Assembly: GCA_964644705.1 (NCBI GenBank)
Contig: CAZXYF010000009.1
Span: 1 to 34,879, forward strand
Direction of reading: 5' to 3'
DNA from: CAZXYF01 sp964644705
GTDB lineage: Bacteria; Planctomycetota; Brocadiia; SM23-32
Length of the DNA: 34,879 bases
Numbering within the stretch: the first letter of the stretch is position 1; every line of letters starts with the position of its first letter. Below are positions 9,255 to 17,801 of the stretch, one piece after another. Both the position numbers and the translations under genes were made by a program. The notes under the pieces are model-generated. The model was not told where the DNA came from. It worked only from the letters and a program-made list of their open reading frames with translations, and did not search any database.

Positions 9255-10889
9255 TCACGGTGTATTTTCTTCTGGCGGATCGGATTCCTCCTTTTCAAAT
9301 GCTTCACGCAGGGTCTTCAGTGTCCTGTGACTTTTCTGCTCCGTTTCGTGCAGTCTGATCAGTCGTTTGGTGACCGGCTTTTGAACGTTCTGGACGTAAT
9401 CCCAGAATTCAGACTGGCCCAGAATGTCCACGGTGAAGGAGGCCGATCTCCCGATCTGGGGTTGTTTGCCCCGGTTATCTTCCACTTCAATGTGCCAGGT
9501 AATAGTGTCGCCCGGTTCAAGATTGTCGATGGTATCGGCGAGTTTCCATGTTGTGCGCACGGTGTCGCTTTTGCCGCTCAGCCTGGCAAGGGGGAGGCGT
9601 TCGGGTTCTCTTCCGTTTCGCTGATACACAATTGCCGCACGGGTGAGTCCGTAATCGTCGTGTGCGCGAAAGACCACATTGAACTGTTTTTTGGTCGTGG
9701 CTTTGATGGCGGGTTGGTTGCCCAGCCACTCCACGGTCGGTGTGGCGTCCGGGACGACCCGCACGGCATGCCGTGTGCGCGGGCTGTACTCGTAGCCGTG
9801 TCGTTTGCCTTCCCACCGGTAGCGGTAGGAGAATGAACTTGTGGCCGTATGGGAGAAACTGGCCCGTTTGCGTCCATCGCTGAGGGACATGCGCTGAGGC
9901 TCCTGATTCTTGATGAGCATGTCAGCCCGGGTGAGAGGGCGATCGAGGGTCAGATTCCATACAATCGTGGTTCCGGCCAGCACATCCGGCATGGGGCCGG
10001 TCACCTTCTGGGGCGGGCGATTCGTGTAGTCCGGATATTTTAACGTTATTTCTTGTTTGACCACGCTGGGGGGCGGAACGACGGTGATTTCCGCCGGTCG
10101 GGAACGGGTGTCACCAATGTGGAAGGAATATGTCAGGCTATTCAGAGGGCTTTCGATCGTGTGGGAGAATTTGTCGTCGGAGTTGACCACCGAAATGTTT
10201 TCCCGTTCACCCTCCGCCGTTTTCAGTTGAAGGCGTCCGGATTCGGGCACTATCCCACCGGCCCTGGCCCATACGGTGACCGGGTCTCCCTGCCGAACCG
10301 TCAAATCTCCACTGGTTCCCTGCATTTTCGTCCGGGTGGGATACTTCGCATCCGAGGCGGGATTGATCATCCGCTGGAACAGAGCGGCGTAATGCCCCGG
10401 GAAGAGGATGGCGGAGATGGTGAAAACCAAACCAATGAGGGCCAGGCGCCGGGCGTCCCTTGTGATTGTGTTGAAGGTGACGATTCCGCTGAAATCGATC
10501 TTTTTTGCCCTGGATTGTGCATCGTTCAGCAGAGCATTCACCAGTGCGGGGGCTCCGGATCCTTCCCCCTCCGCGAGCTGGACTGCGGAGGTGAGCCGGC
10601 TTTGCAGAGCCGGGCGCTGGCGTTCAACCTGCAGTGCGGTGCGCACCGGGTTGAATGGGTTCAACTGCTGCCACCATTTGTTGTGCAGCACATACCCGAC
10701 CGCGCAGAAATTGATGATCATCAAGACGGCCCGTGCGACCCCAGGAAGGGCAAACATCCAGTCCAGCAGTAAATTGGCCACGAACAGGGCGCAAAAGAGA
10801 GCCAGCAGCCGACATATTCCCTGGAGGTGTGTTACCAGTTGATCCTTCTGCCAGGTGCGGCGCAGTCTTTGTGTTATTTGTTCGGGCAT
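9255..10889 (-). CDS. DUF4175-like membrane protein
   Basis: 544-aa membrane-anchored protein. Hydrophobic segments lie at about 27-45, 52-68 and 148-163, followed by a large extracytoplasmic beta-rich region. The pattern of an N-terminal membrane unit followed by Ig-like segments, including 'DDYGLTRAAIVY' and a C-terminal 'TWHIEVEDNRGKQPQ', matches DUF4175-type proteins found in MoxR/VWA operons. Members in alphaproteobacteria are longer (often 800 aa or more) and include a long Gln-rich coiled coil. Here that coiled coil appears to be the separate downstream gene, suggesting a split version of one architecture. RBS AGGA lies about 7 nt upstream of the ATG and overlaps the stop of the preceding VWA gene (9-bp gap). 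No enzymatic motif is seen. Confidence 0.78.
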   Translation of the reverse strand: MPEQITQRLRRTWQKDQLVTHLQGICRLLALFCALFVANLLLDWMFALPGVARAVLMIINFCAVGYVLHNKWWQQLNPFNPVRTALQVERQRPALQSRLTSAVQLAEGEGSGAPALVNALLNDAQSRAKKIDFSGIVTFNTITRDARRLALIGLVFTISAILFPGHYAALFQRMINPASDAKYPTRTKMQGTSGDLTVRQGDPVTVWARAGGIVPESGRLQLKTAEGERENISVVNSDDKFSHTIESPLNSLTYSFHIGDTRSRPAEITVVPPPSVVKQEITLKYPDYTNRPPQKVTGPMPDVLAGTTIVWNLTLDRPLTRADMLIKNQEPQRMSLSDGRKRASFSHTATSSFSYRYRWEGKRHGYEYSPRTRHAVRVVPDATPTVEWLGNQPAIKATTKKQFNVVFRAHDDYGLTRAAIVYQRNGREPERLPLARLSGKSDTVRTTWKLADTIDNLEPGDTITWHIEVEDNRGKQPQIGRSASFTVDILGQSEFWDYVQNVQKPVTKRLIRLHETEQKSHRTLKTLREAFEKEESDPPEENTP

Positions 10890-10898
10890 AATGTTTTC

Positions 10899-13607
10899 CT
10901 ATACCAGGTTCTTTCGGCGTCGTACGAACCATTCAACGCTCACACAGCACGCGAGCAGGGCCAGAATCGGCCACCAGTCCCACAGCTCTTTCTCCTTATG
11001 CACCACGGTTGTCCGGGTTTCGCTGTCGAGGTATCCCGGCAGGGATGAAACGGTCCGAGCGGTCAGGAATCGTCCGCCCGACTGAGCGGCGATTTCTTTG
11101 AGGAGGCCCGCCTGCATGGCCGGTTCGAGGTTTTCCAGATTGCCCGGTTTGGCACGTACCTGAACGCTGTTGGCCAGGTCTCGATCCGCGGCGGGAACAG
11201 AAATATCGTAGGTTCCTTCGTCGGACGCCAGGAACATCCCCTCATACAGCCCCGGAGTGCCCGGAACGGATCGGAGATTGAGGCGTCGCCGGGGCACTTT
11301 TTTGTCGCTGTGTGACAGGTTGACAATATATTCGTCCCGTTCAACCGGTTCATAGGCGGCGTTGAGGACATTGGCGAAGACGTGAACTTTCTGACCGACT
11401 CGGACCTGGCTGTCATCCACTTCCAGCCGAATCCGCTGGTTCTCACCGAGCAGCCGGGAAAGAGTCAGGAACTGAATGGCCTGGCCCCAGAATCGCCCGT
11501 GGTATGTGTCTCCACGTTTATATCGCATTCGCCACAGCCGATCGGTGGCCACAAACATCGATTTTCCCGTTCCGTATCTCTGCCAGACGATAGCGGGGTA
11601 GGGAGTTGCTCGACGGTCGGCATCCGAGAGCGTCGCAATGACTATGGCGCCGCTTTTGGTGCCGTCAATGCGCGGCACGTTTCTCAGGGGACGAACAAGT
11701 GACCATATCTCCTTATTAGCCGAGGCCGGATGATCAAGCCGGGCCAGCATGTTCTCAAAGCCTTCCGCGGTGGGAACCAGATGTACATTTTTGGGCACCT
11801 TTTCCCAGCCGTTACCAATTTTAATCGGCAGCAGGGGAGCCAGTTCAGTGTTTTTGTAAGTGGCCGGGGCGTGTCGGTGGCCCGCCAGCATCAGGAACGA
11901 TCCGCCACGTTCGCGGACGAGCTCTTCAAGACGCTGGATCTGGATGGGTTCAAAGTGGGACGCCGGGACGTCTCCGATTATCACCAGGTCATAGCTGAAT
12001 GCTTCCGAGGGGTCCAGAGGAAAACGTTGCAGATGCTCGTCCGAGGCGCGTGCCAGTTCCGGATCCCCTTTGGTCATCAAGAATTTTACATCCAATCGAC
12101 GGTCACGGAGTAGAACTCCTCGCAGGTAGCGATACTCCCACCGCGGCTTGCTTTCCACGTACAGAACGCGAATCTTCTCGTCCAGCACACGTATCTGGCG
12201 CGAGGAGGAGTTATTGGCCTCCTCGGCTTCCCCCTGCAGATTGTCCAGCTGCACTTTAAGATCCTGCAGGCCCGCCGGGGCTTCGGCGAGGAAAGTTACT
12301 TCGGCGAATTGGGCACCATCTTTGAGGTTGATGGTCTTGCGTTTAACCTCTTCACCGGCGAGTGTCACCACCAGGTCCACCGCCCGTCCTCCGTACCCAT
12401 GGCACTGTATACGGGCCCGCAGGGTCACATCATCGTCTTTGAACAGCACGTCCTGCACGATAACCCGGGTGATAGCGAGGTCGTCGGGCTGAGAGACTCC
12501 AATCCCCACGGGGAAGACGGGTATGTCCCGTGCACCGAGAGACCGGGCGGCGGCGCGGGGGTCAGTGCCGCCGTTTGCCGCGCCGTCCGTCAGAACGACT
12601 ATGCCGGCGAGCGTCTGACCGGCGTGAAGATTGGCAGAACGCTGCAGGGCCGAGCCCAGGTGGGTGGCGGGTGCTTCGGCTTTGAGATTCTGGAGTGCTC
12701 TGGCCGAGACCTCGCCCTCACCCGTGCTGGGCACCAGTTTCTCACCGAAAGCAAAGTAGCGCACGCGGTAATCTTCCGACAGCGTTTCCAGTGCCGGGGG
12801 AGGAGAATCGATCAGGGCGCGGGCCAATTTGATGCGCTGCACGTTATGCACCTTTTCCGCCACGGTATCGGGAACGTTCAGGGGGAGGGAAGCCAGTTGG
12901 TTCTGAATATCCTCCAGTTTGTTCCGGTATTCGGTGAGTGACGACGTGAGGGCAGCAGAGTCGGGCGGAGCTGATTCGTTCTTCTGGCTCCGGCGTACTC
13001 TTTTCAGCATGGGGAGGATTTGCTGCCGCAGATCTTTGATGGATTTGACCACCGGTTCCATCTTTGCCTTTTCGGAGTTCTGCGTTGCCATCTCCTGCAG
13101 ATCACCGGTCATCTTTGTCAACGGTTCGACCAGCTTCTTCGCTTCCGGTTGATCCGGGGAGTTCAGCAGTGTCTCTGTTTCCTTTTGCAGGGAGGCCAGG
13201 CGGCGGCTCACCCCCGGTGCAGGCTGATCGGTTTTTCCCATTGCCAGCGCGGCGTCGTTAATGTCTATGGTGGATCGCCGTTTATCCTCCCGGCTCATAC
13301 TTTCCGAAGTGTCGACGAGAACCAGAACGGTTTGTTTGACCTGCCGGGTGAATTCAATCCCCATAACGGGTTCAAAGAGCATGACGATGATAATAATGAG
13401 GGGCACGGCTCGCAGGACGGTGAGACCAACGCGCGTCCGACGGGATAATCCATGTTCGCGCTGGTAGAGGTAGATCGCACCTGCTACAACAAAAATCATC
13501 AACAGGAGGGCTATGACCGGCGGCCACTGGCTGCGCAAATAGAAATTGTAGTAGCTCAGTGAGCCTTCGCTCTGGATCCCCAGCAGCTCAAGCAGGTATG
13601 TAAGCAT
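10899..13607 (-). CDS. VWA / GATase1-like membrane protein
   Basis: 902-aa protein with two N-terminal membrane helices (about 28-47 and 61-79). A von Willebrand factor A domain follows, with an intact MIDAS start DTSES (99-103) and a later LTDG near residue 342. A helical insertion of about 160 residues sits inside the VWA domain. Next come a CARDB-like beta segment (about 395-475), a class I glutamine-amidotransferase-like domain (about 480-600, starting IRVLYVESKPRWEYRYLR) and one C-terminal helix near 880-895. The GATase-like fold here normally lacks the catalytic Cys and is a structural module. RBS AAGGAA lies 8 nt before the ATG, and the start is 2 bp after the preceding stop. The VWA domain presumably binds a metal-dependent ligand under control of the operon's MoxR ATPase; the partner is unknown. 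Confidence 0.87.
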   Translation of the reverse strand: MLTYLLELLGIQSEGSLSYYNFYLRSQWPPVIALLLMIFVVAGAIYLYQREHGLSRRTRVGLTVLRAVPLIIIIVMLFEPVMGIEFTRQVKQTVLVLVDTSESMSREDKRRSTIDINDAALAMGKTDQPAPGVSRRLASLQKETETLLNSPDQPEAKKLVEPLTKMTGDLQEMATQNSEKAKMEPVVKSIKDLRQQILPMLKRVRRSQKNESAPPDSAALTSSLTEYRNKLEDIQNQLASLPLNVPDTVAEKVHNVQRIKLARALIDSPPPALETLSEDYRVRYFAFGEKLVPSTGEGEVSARALQNLKAEAPATHLGSALQRSANLHAGQTLAGIVVLTDGAANGGTDPRAAARSLGARDIPVFPVGIGVSQPDDLAITRVIVQDVLFKDDDVTLRARIQCHGYGGRAVDLVVTLAGEEVKRKTINLKDGAQFAEVTFLAEAPAGLQDLKVQLDNLQGEAEEANNSSSRQIRVLDEKIRVLYVESKPRWEYRYLRGVLLRDRRLDVKFLMTKGDPELARASDEHLQRFPLDPSEAFSYDLVIIGDVPASHFEPIQIQRLEELVRERGGSFLMLAGHRHAPATYKNTELAPLLPIKIGNGWEKVPKNVHLVPTAEGFENMLARLDHPASANKEIWSLVRPLRNVPRIDGTKSGAIVIATLSDADRRATPYPAIVWQRYGTGKSMFVATDRLWRMRYKRGDTYHGRFWGQAIQFLTLSRLLGENQRIRLEVDDSQVRVGQKVHVFANVLNAAYEPVERDEYIVNLSHSDKKVPRRRLNLRSVPGTPGLYEGMFLASDEGTYDISVPAADRDLANSVQVRAKPGNLENLEPAMQAGLLKEIAAQSGGRFLTARTVSSLPGYLDSETRTTVVHKEKELWDWWPILALLACCVSVEWFVRRRKNLV

Positions 13608-13609
13608 GG

Positions 13610-15793
13610 TCAGGTTCCTTTGAATCCAGTGAAGGGAGAAGGAGTGGCTTCGGATCGGGTGGCGGCGCGATTGGAGAATCGTTGAGCGAGGAAGGATTCC
13701 AGCCCGAACACGACCAGGGCGAGTGCAAGCAGCAGGGGCCAGAGTTCAAAACCGGTACGGGTTTCACGGATTGCCGATCCCATCTCCTGGTCGGATCCGA
13801 TGACCTGTATCGCCAGCGGCCCGAGGACCTGGCGAAGGCTGGATGTCGATAAAGATTGTACGTTGGATTCTCCGGAGGGGACGTTGACGGCCAGACGTCC
13901 CATTTCGCGACCCGCCTCACGGACACTGTAGAAACCGGGGTCGGCGGGATTGGGAAGTTCGGCCACACGTTGGTCGCCCTGCTGGTTGACCTGCACTTCG
14001 CGGGTTGTGTCCGCCGGAGTGTGGAAACTCACCACTTCTGTCGCCGATTGTTGTTTGGGTAATGTCATCCGGAGCTTTCGCCCGACGATTGCCGCATTTT
14101 CAAATGGGGCACGGGTGAGATGCCGGACCATGTTCTGAAGAAGCAGCACATACATCGGGTTCAGCGGCAGATTCGTCCATTGACGTCCGGCGCTGGTGGT
14201 CATCAGCAGAACGTGTCCGTTTCCGATTTTTTTCTCGAGCAGCAGCGGGGCATCCTTCTCACCTGTTTCCATCAGAACGGCCACTCCTTCGTCCGGTTTG
14301 GATCGGAAATATCTGTTGACTTTTGCGTTCCGACGGAGTGACTGAGGAAGAGTGTGGAGACCCCGCAGCAGCGGATGTTCGCCCACCAGTTTCACCGGCC
14401 ACCCGGAGGAACCCTCCTTCGGGTCCTCGCTCAGTTCGGTCAGCCGGGCCGGCAGGATGGGGGTGGTCCCGTCATGGAGGCGCATATTCGTCAATTTCGG
14501 GCTAATTTTGTCACCAAGAAATACCATGAGGCCGCCTCCGCGTTGCACAAAATCATGGAGTTCCCGCGCCTGTGTCGCGGCAATGTCGGGGACGTTCGAC
14601 AGTATTACGATGTCGAAGCGGTCCAGTTCCGAGCTGGATGGGAACTCGATGAACGTACGTTGTTCAATCTTTACTGGTGAATCAGAGCTCTGCTGCGGTC
14701 TTGGCTGAAGGGCGAGCTTAATGAAGTCCGTGCTTCGCTGGGACGTTTCCCCTTCCGCGTCAATCAGCAATACATTGATGTTTTTCGGCACCTGTGTGAC
14801 GGCGAACCGGGAGTTATCCAGCGGGAGAGCGTCCTCCGGGGTCCATACGGTCAGATTGGTGATACCGGGATTGGAAAATTTTGCGAACAACGGCTGGGCA
14901 GCAGTCTCACCAGGCTTGATGACCGGCAGCGTGCGTTGATCAATGGTGGTGTCCCCCACGTCGAGGTGGAGACGGACGTTACGGGCGGGTTGCGCACCGT
15001 AGTTCGTCACCTCTACCCCATAACGCGCGGTACGGCCGGGCAAAACTGACCCCGACCGGTAGGCGAAGCTGGTGATGGCGAGATTCTTGTGATCCAGAGT
15101 CCCCACGGATGCAAAGAAAACGGAGGCGCGGGAGGCAATACGTTCAAGTATCCGGCTCGATTTCTCGGAGAGATGTTGCCAGCTGACGGACTGGCCATCG
15201 CTAATGAGGTAGAGTTCGCGAGCCGGTGATTTCAGTTCCTGGATCAGCTCGCTGGTGGTTTCCAGGCCCCTGTCCAAATTCAGTCCGCCCCCACCGGGCT
15301 CGATCTTGCCCAGAAGTCGCTTCACCTCCTCGGGGCGGTAGCCCACGTTCCTCGCGACGACATGCGGTCTATCATCGAGGAGCAGCAGAGTGAAAGGGTC
15401 GCCGTGGTCGAGCGAGCTGAGGATTGTGGCTGCTCGCTGTTTGGCCATTTCAAAGCGAGTGTTTGCTCCCGTTTTGTGCCTCATGCTGTATGAGGAATCG
15501 ATGGCGACGACCATCGCGGGCCGGGCGTTGAGCCCCAGAGCACTCCCGCTGCTCACGGGGAGAGTTGGACGTGCAAAGGCAAGGGCCAGGAGAATCAGCG
15601 CCAGCGTCCGGAGTAAAAGCAGGAGTATGTCCTCAATCTGCACCTGGCGTGAGCGCGATTGCAGCGCCTCATTCAGCAGCGCCATCGCAGCCCATTCCTC
15701 CCGTTTGGGCCGGAACCGGTTAAACAGGTGAATGGCAACCGGTGCTCCGGCAGCAGCAAGTCCGAACAATAGCCATGGGTTGAGAAACGTCAT
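13610..15793 (-). CDS. BatA-like VWA membrane protein
   Basis: 727-aa membrane protein. The N-terminus is a classical BatA/Aerotolerance-regulator domain: helix at 3-22 (MTFLNPWLLFGLAAAGAPVA), the motif PVAIHLFNRFRPK, then a second helix at 56-75. A VWA domain follows with MIDAS DSSYS (99-103) and 'LISDGQ'. Then come a CARDB-like segment ('GVEVTNYGAQPARNVRL'), a GATase1-like domain (about 340-440, 'NVLLIDAEGET') and a C-terminal helix (about 684-703). The architecture parallels the next gene downstream, so the two are probably ancient duplicates. A GGTGA lies about 8 nt before the ATG, and the gap to the upstream gene is 7 bp. Bat proteins of Bacteroides were linked to oxygen tolerance, but the biochemical function of the family is unsettled. 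Confidence 0.88.
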   Translation of the reverse strand: MTFLNPWLLFGLAAAGAPVAIHLFNRFRPKREEWAAMALLNEALQSRSRQVQIEDILLLLLRTLALILLALAFARPTLPVSSGSALGLNARPAMVVAIDSSYSMRHKTGANTRFEMAKQRAATILSSLDHGDPFTLLLLDDRPHVVARNVGYRPEEVKRLLGKIEPGGGGLNLDRGLETTSELIQELKSPARELYLISDGQSVSWQHLSEKSSRILERIASRASVFFASVGTLDHKNLAITSFAYRSGSVLPGRTARYGVEVTNYGAQPARNVRLHLDVGDTTIDQRTLPVIKPGETAAQPLFAKFSNPGITNLTVWTPEDALPLDNSRFAVTQVPKNINVLLIDAEGETSQRSTDFIKLALQPRPQQSSDSPVKIEQRTFIEFPSSSELDRFDIVILSNVPDIAATQARELHDFVQRGGGLMVFLGDKISPKLTNMRLHDGTTPILPARLTELSEDPKEGSSGWPVKLVGEHPLLRGLHTLPQSLRRNAKVNRYFRSKPDEGVAVLMETGEKDAPLLLEKKIGNGHVLLMTTSAGRQWTNLPLNPMYVLLLQNMVRHLTRAPFENAAIVGRKLRMTLPKQQSATEVVSFHTPADTTREVQVNQQGDQRVAELPNPADPGFYSVREAGREMGRLAVNVPSGESNVQSLSTSSLRQVLGPLAIQVIGSDQEMGSAIRETRTGFELWPLLLALALVVFGLESFLAQRFSNRAATRSEATPSPFTGFKGT

Positions 15794-15800
15794 GCGATGG

Positions 15801-16892
15801 TCACCGTTTTAGAATGCAGGGATCAGCAAGAATCACGCCTGCTGGGAAGCTAAACTGCTCAGTCGGTTGGATCTCCACCGTCAGGGGCCCTGAGGAGGAT
15901 AAATTCAATGATAACTTTTTTGCGGTGCCGTCCGGCGTCAGCTGCTGGTCATACAGCTTGTGATCTCCATCCATCACGACGGCCCGTACGGGATGATGAT
16001 TTGTGCCAGCGGGAAGCAGCACTCCGGTCAGTCGCGCCGCGTTGTCCGGCAACTCGATTTGTATCCGCGTCAGAACGGGTATTTCCAGGGCGGAGCCCCA
16101 CGTATGATCGGACTCTCTCACACTCACTTCAGAAGAGACGGAGCGCTCGAAAAGAGGAAGCGTTGTAATCCGCCAGTCATCTGGGTCGTCCAACCACGTG
16201 CATCGGGGGCCTGTTCGTCGAAGATGACGTATGGTGGTGAATGATGCCGTAAAGGATTTGAGAATGGGGTGATGAAGCTTGATTGAGTGATCGACAATGT
16301 CCAGATCGCTGGCAATCAGAGTTGATCCATCGACAAATGTGATTTCAAAGCCGGACGAAGTGGAGTGAGCAGCCGGCGAGAAGACATAGCGGGTTAGTTT
16401 TCGGCGGGGAAAACTGAGTTTGCCGATGAGAGTGTTCAGGGTCACTTTCTCACTATCCAGAGAGAGTAGTTTTCCTGGAACAGGTTCTTTGCCCCGGCGG
16501 TACAATGTGTTTTGTCCGGGATCCTTAAGTTCTGCTTCCGGTTTGAACTGAACTGAGCTCAGATTGTCGGACGGAAGGGAATGCTCGCCCAGCACGGCGC
16601 CTTTGAACTTGAGTTTGCCGTTGGTCCATCCGTCAATTCGAGCCACGAGGATATCTCCGTTTTGCAGCTGGACTCGATTGGGCATAGGGAGGGTTCTGGA
16701 GTCTGAATCGAATCGCACCAGGACGACGGATTTCCAGGGAATATTTTTGCCGTCCACTTTCAATCCCGATGCGCCGAACCGGATCGTACCTGTGTGCCAG
16801 CCGTCGTGGGTCTGCACCACACCCCTGGCCCCCAAAATAGACGGGGCGGTCAACAGGCCGAGAAGCAGGAAAATAAGAACCTTACGCACCAT
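15801..16892 (-). CDS. Secreted NPCBM-like / Sm-like beta-rich protein
   Basis: 363-aa exported protein with a signal peptide (MVRKVLIFLLLGLLTAPSILG). The first two thirds contain short beta-strand repeats of the form 'V.L.NGDILVARIDGWTNG.L.F', recalling Lsm-like repeats in PVC secreted proteins. The last 130 residues resemble an NPCBM/NEW2 carbohydrate-binding jelly roll ('WLDDPDDWRI', 'PLFERSVSSEVSVRES', 'VLTRIQIELPDNAARLTGVL', 'DGDHKLYDQQL'). The canonical KG-h-G-x-H loop of NPCBM is not obvious, so glycan binding is inference. The ATG directly follows the TAA of the DUF58 gene with no gap, which implies coupled translation. Its place between the DUF58 and BatA-like genes suggests it belongs to the envelope complex made by this operon. 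Confidence 0.75.
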   Translation of the reverse strand: MVRKVLIFLLLGLLTAPSILGARGVVQTHDGWHTGTIRFGASGLKVDGKNIPWKSVVLVRFDSDSRTLPMPNRVQLQNGDILVARIDGWTNGKLKFKGAVLGEHSLPSDNLSSVQFKPEAELKDPGQNTLYRRGKEPVPGKLLSLDSEKVTLNTLIGKLSFPRRKLTRYVFSPAAHSTSSGFEITFVDGSTLIASDLDIVDHSIKLHHPILKSFTASFTTIRHLRRTGPRCTWLDDPDDWRITTLPLFERSVSSEVSVRESDHTWGSALEIPVLTRIQIELPDNAARLTGVLLPAGTNHHPVRAVVMDGDHKLYDQQLTPDGTAKKLSLNLSSSGPLTVEIQPTEQFSFPAGVILADPCILKR

Positions 16893-17801
16893 TTATCTCT
16901 CCCTGTTCATTCGGCTCATAAGGTACGACGAGAGCGTCAGACCAACCGGTTTTGACGTATCGACAAGGGCGTAATCGACGTTCGCGTTCTCGCATGATTC
17001 CCGCGCTCTGGTGAGAAATCTGTCGAGGGCCTCCAGGTAGGTCTTCCGGACGCGTCTTGGCTGGGTGACAAGATCGTCTTCCCCCTCCAGCCCTTCGAAA
17101 CGTTTGGAACCCTCAAACGGGAATTCGAGCTCGGCATGGTCCAGTATGTGGAAAACCACCACGTTATGGCCGGAGTAGCGCAGGTGCTGGATGCCTTCCA
17201 CAAAAGCGTCCAGATCATCGAAGAGATCCGAAAACAGGATCACGAAACCACGACGATTAATACGTTCGGCAAATTCATGGAGGAGCCCCGAGACATTGGT
17301 TCGGGGCCGGGGTTTCAGCGCGTCAAGTTCCGAAGCCATATCGCCGATAACGCTTTTGGAACCCCGTGGCTCGATATAAGATCTCAGTTCGTCGTCATAA
17401 AGGGCCAGTCCGGCGGTATCGCCCTGGTCGGTGATCATGTATGCAAGGCTTGCCGCCATATATTTGGCGTATTCCAGTTTGGTGACCTCATCGGACCCGT
17501 ATCGCATGGAGGTGCTGGCATCTATCAGCAGGTGGGCGTCGTAGTTGGTCTCCGCTTCATATAATTTGACGTAATACCGTTCTGTACGTGCGTAAACGCG
17601 CCAGTCGATATCATCCACCTCGTCTCCGGGAACATACGGTCGGTGATGGGAGAACTCGGTGCTCAGGCCCGAGAGCGAACTGCGATGCATACCCACACGC
17701 ATCCCCTCAACCACTTCTCGAGCAAGGAGCTCGAGAGGTTCGATTTGCTGGAGAGTGGCGGGATCGAGGTAATTCGGGTTCTCAATCGTTTTGTTGCTCA
17801 T
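16893..17801 (-). CDS. DUF58 domain protein
   Basis: 302-aa cytoplasmic protein. The DUF58 signature is clear at about 57-73 (YVPGDEVDDIDWRVYART). It is followed by a VWA-like fold whose MIDAS motif is intact (DASTS, 94-98) and a later 'LFSDLFDD'. DUF58 proteins are the standard partners of MoxR AAA+ ATPases and are thought to link the ATPase to membrane VWA proteins. I chose the ATG at 17799-17801, which has GAGAGG about 8 nt upstream; an in-frame GTG at 17817-17819 has no comparable site. The gene overlaps the end of the MoxR gene by 20 bp and its TAA abuts the next ATG, so both junctions support one transcript with coupled translation. Confidence 0.92.
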   Translation of the reverse strand: MSNKTIENPNYLDPATLQQIEPLELLAREVVEGMRVGMHRSSLSGLSTEFSHHRPYVPGDEVDDIDWRVYARTERYYVKLYEAETNYDAHLLIDASTSMRYGSDEVTKLEYAKYMAASLAYMITDQGDTAGLALYDDELRSYIEPRGSKSVIGDMASELDALKPRPRTNVSGLLHEFAERINRRGFVILFSDLFDDLDAFVEGIQHLRYSGHNVVVFHILDHAELEFPFEGSKRFEGLEGEDDLVTQPRRVRKTYLEALDRFLTRARESCENANVDYALVDTSKPVGLTLSSYLMSRMNRER

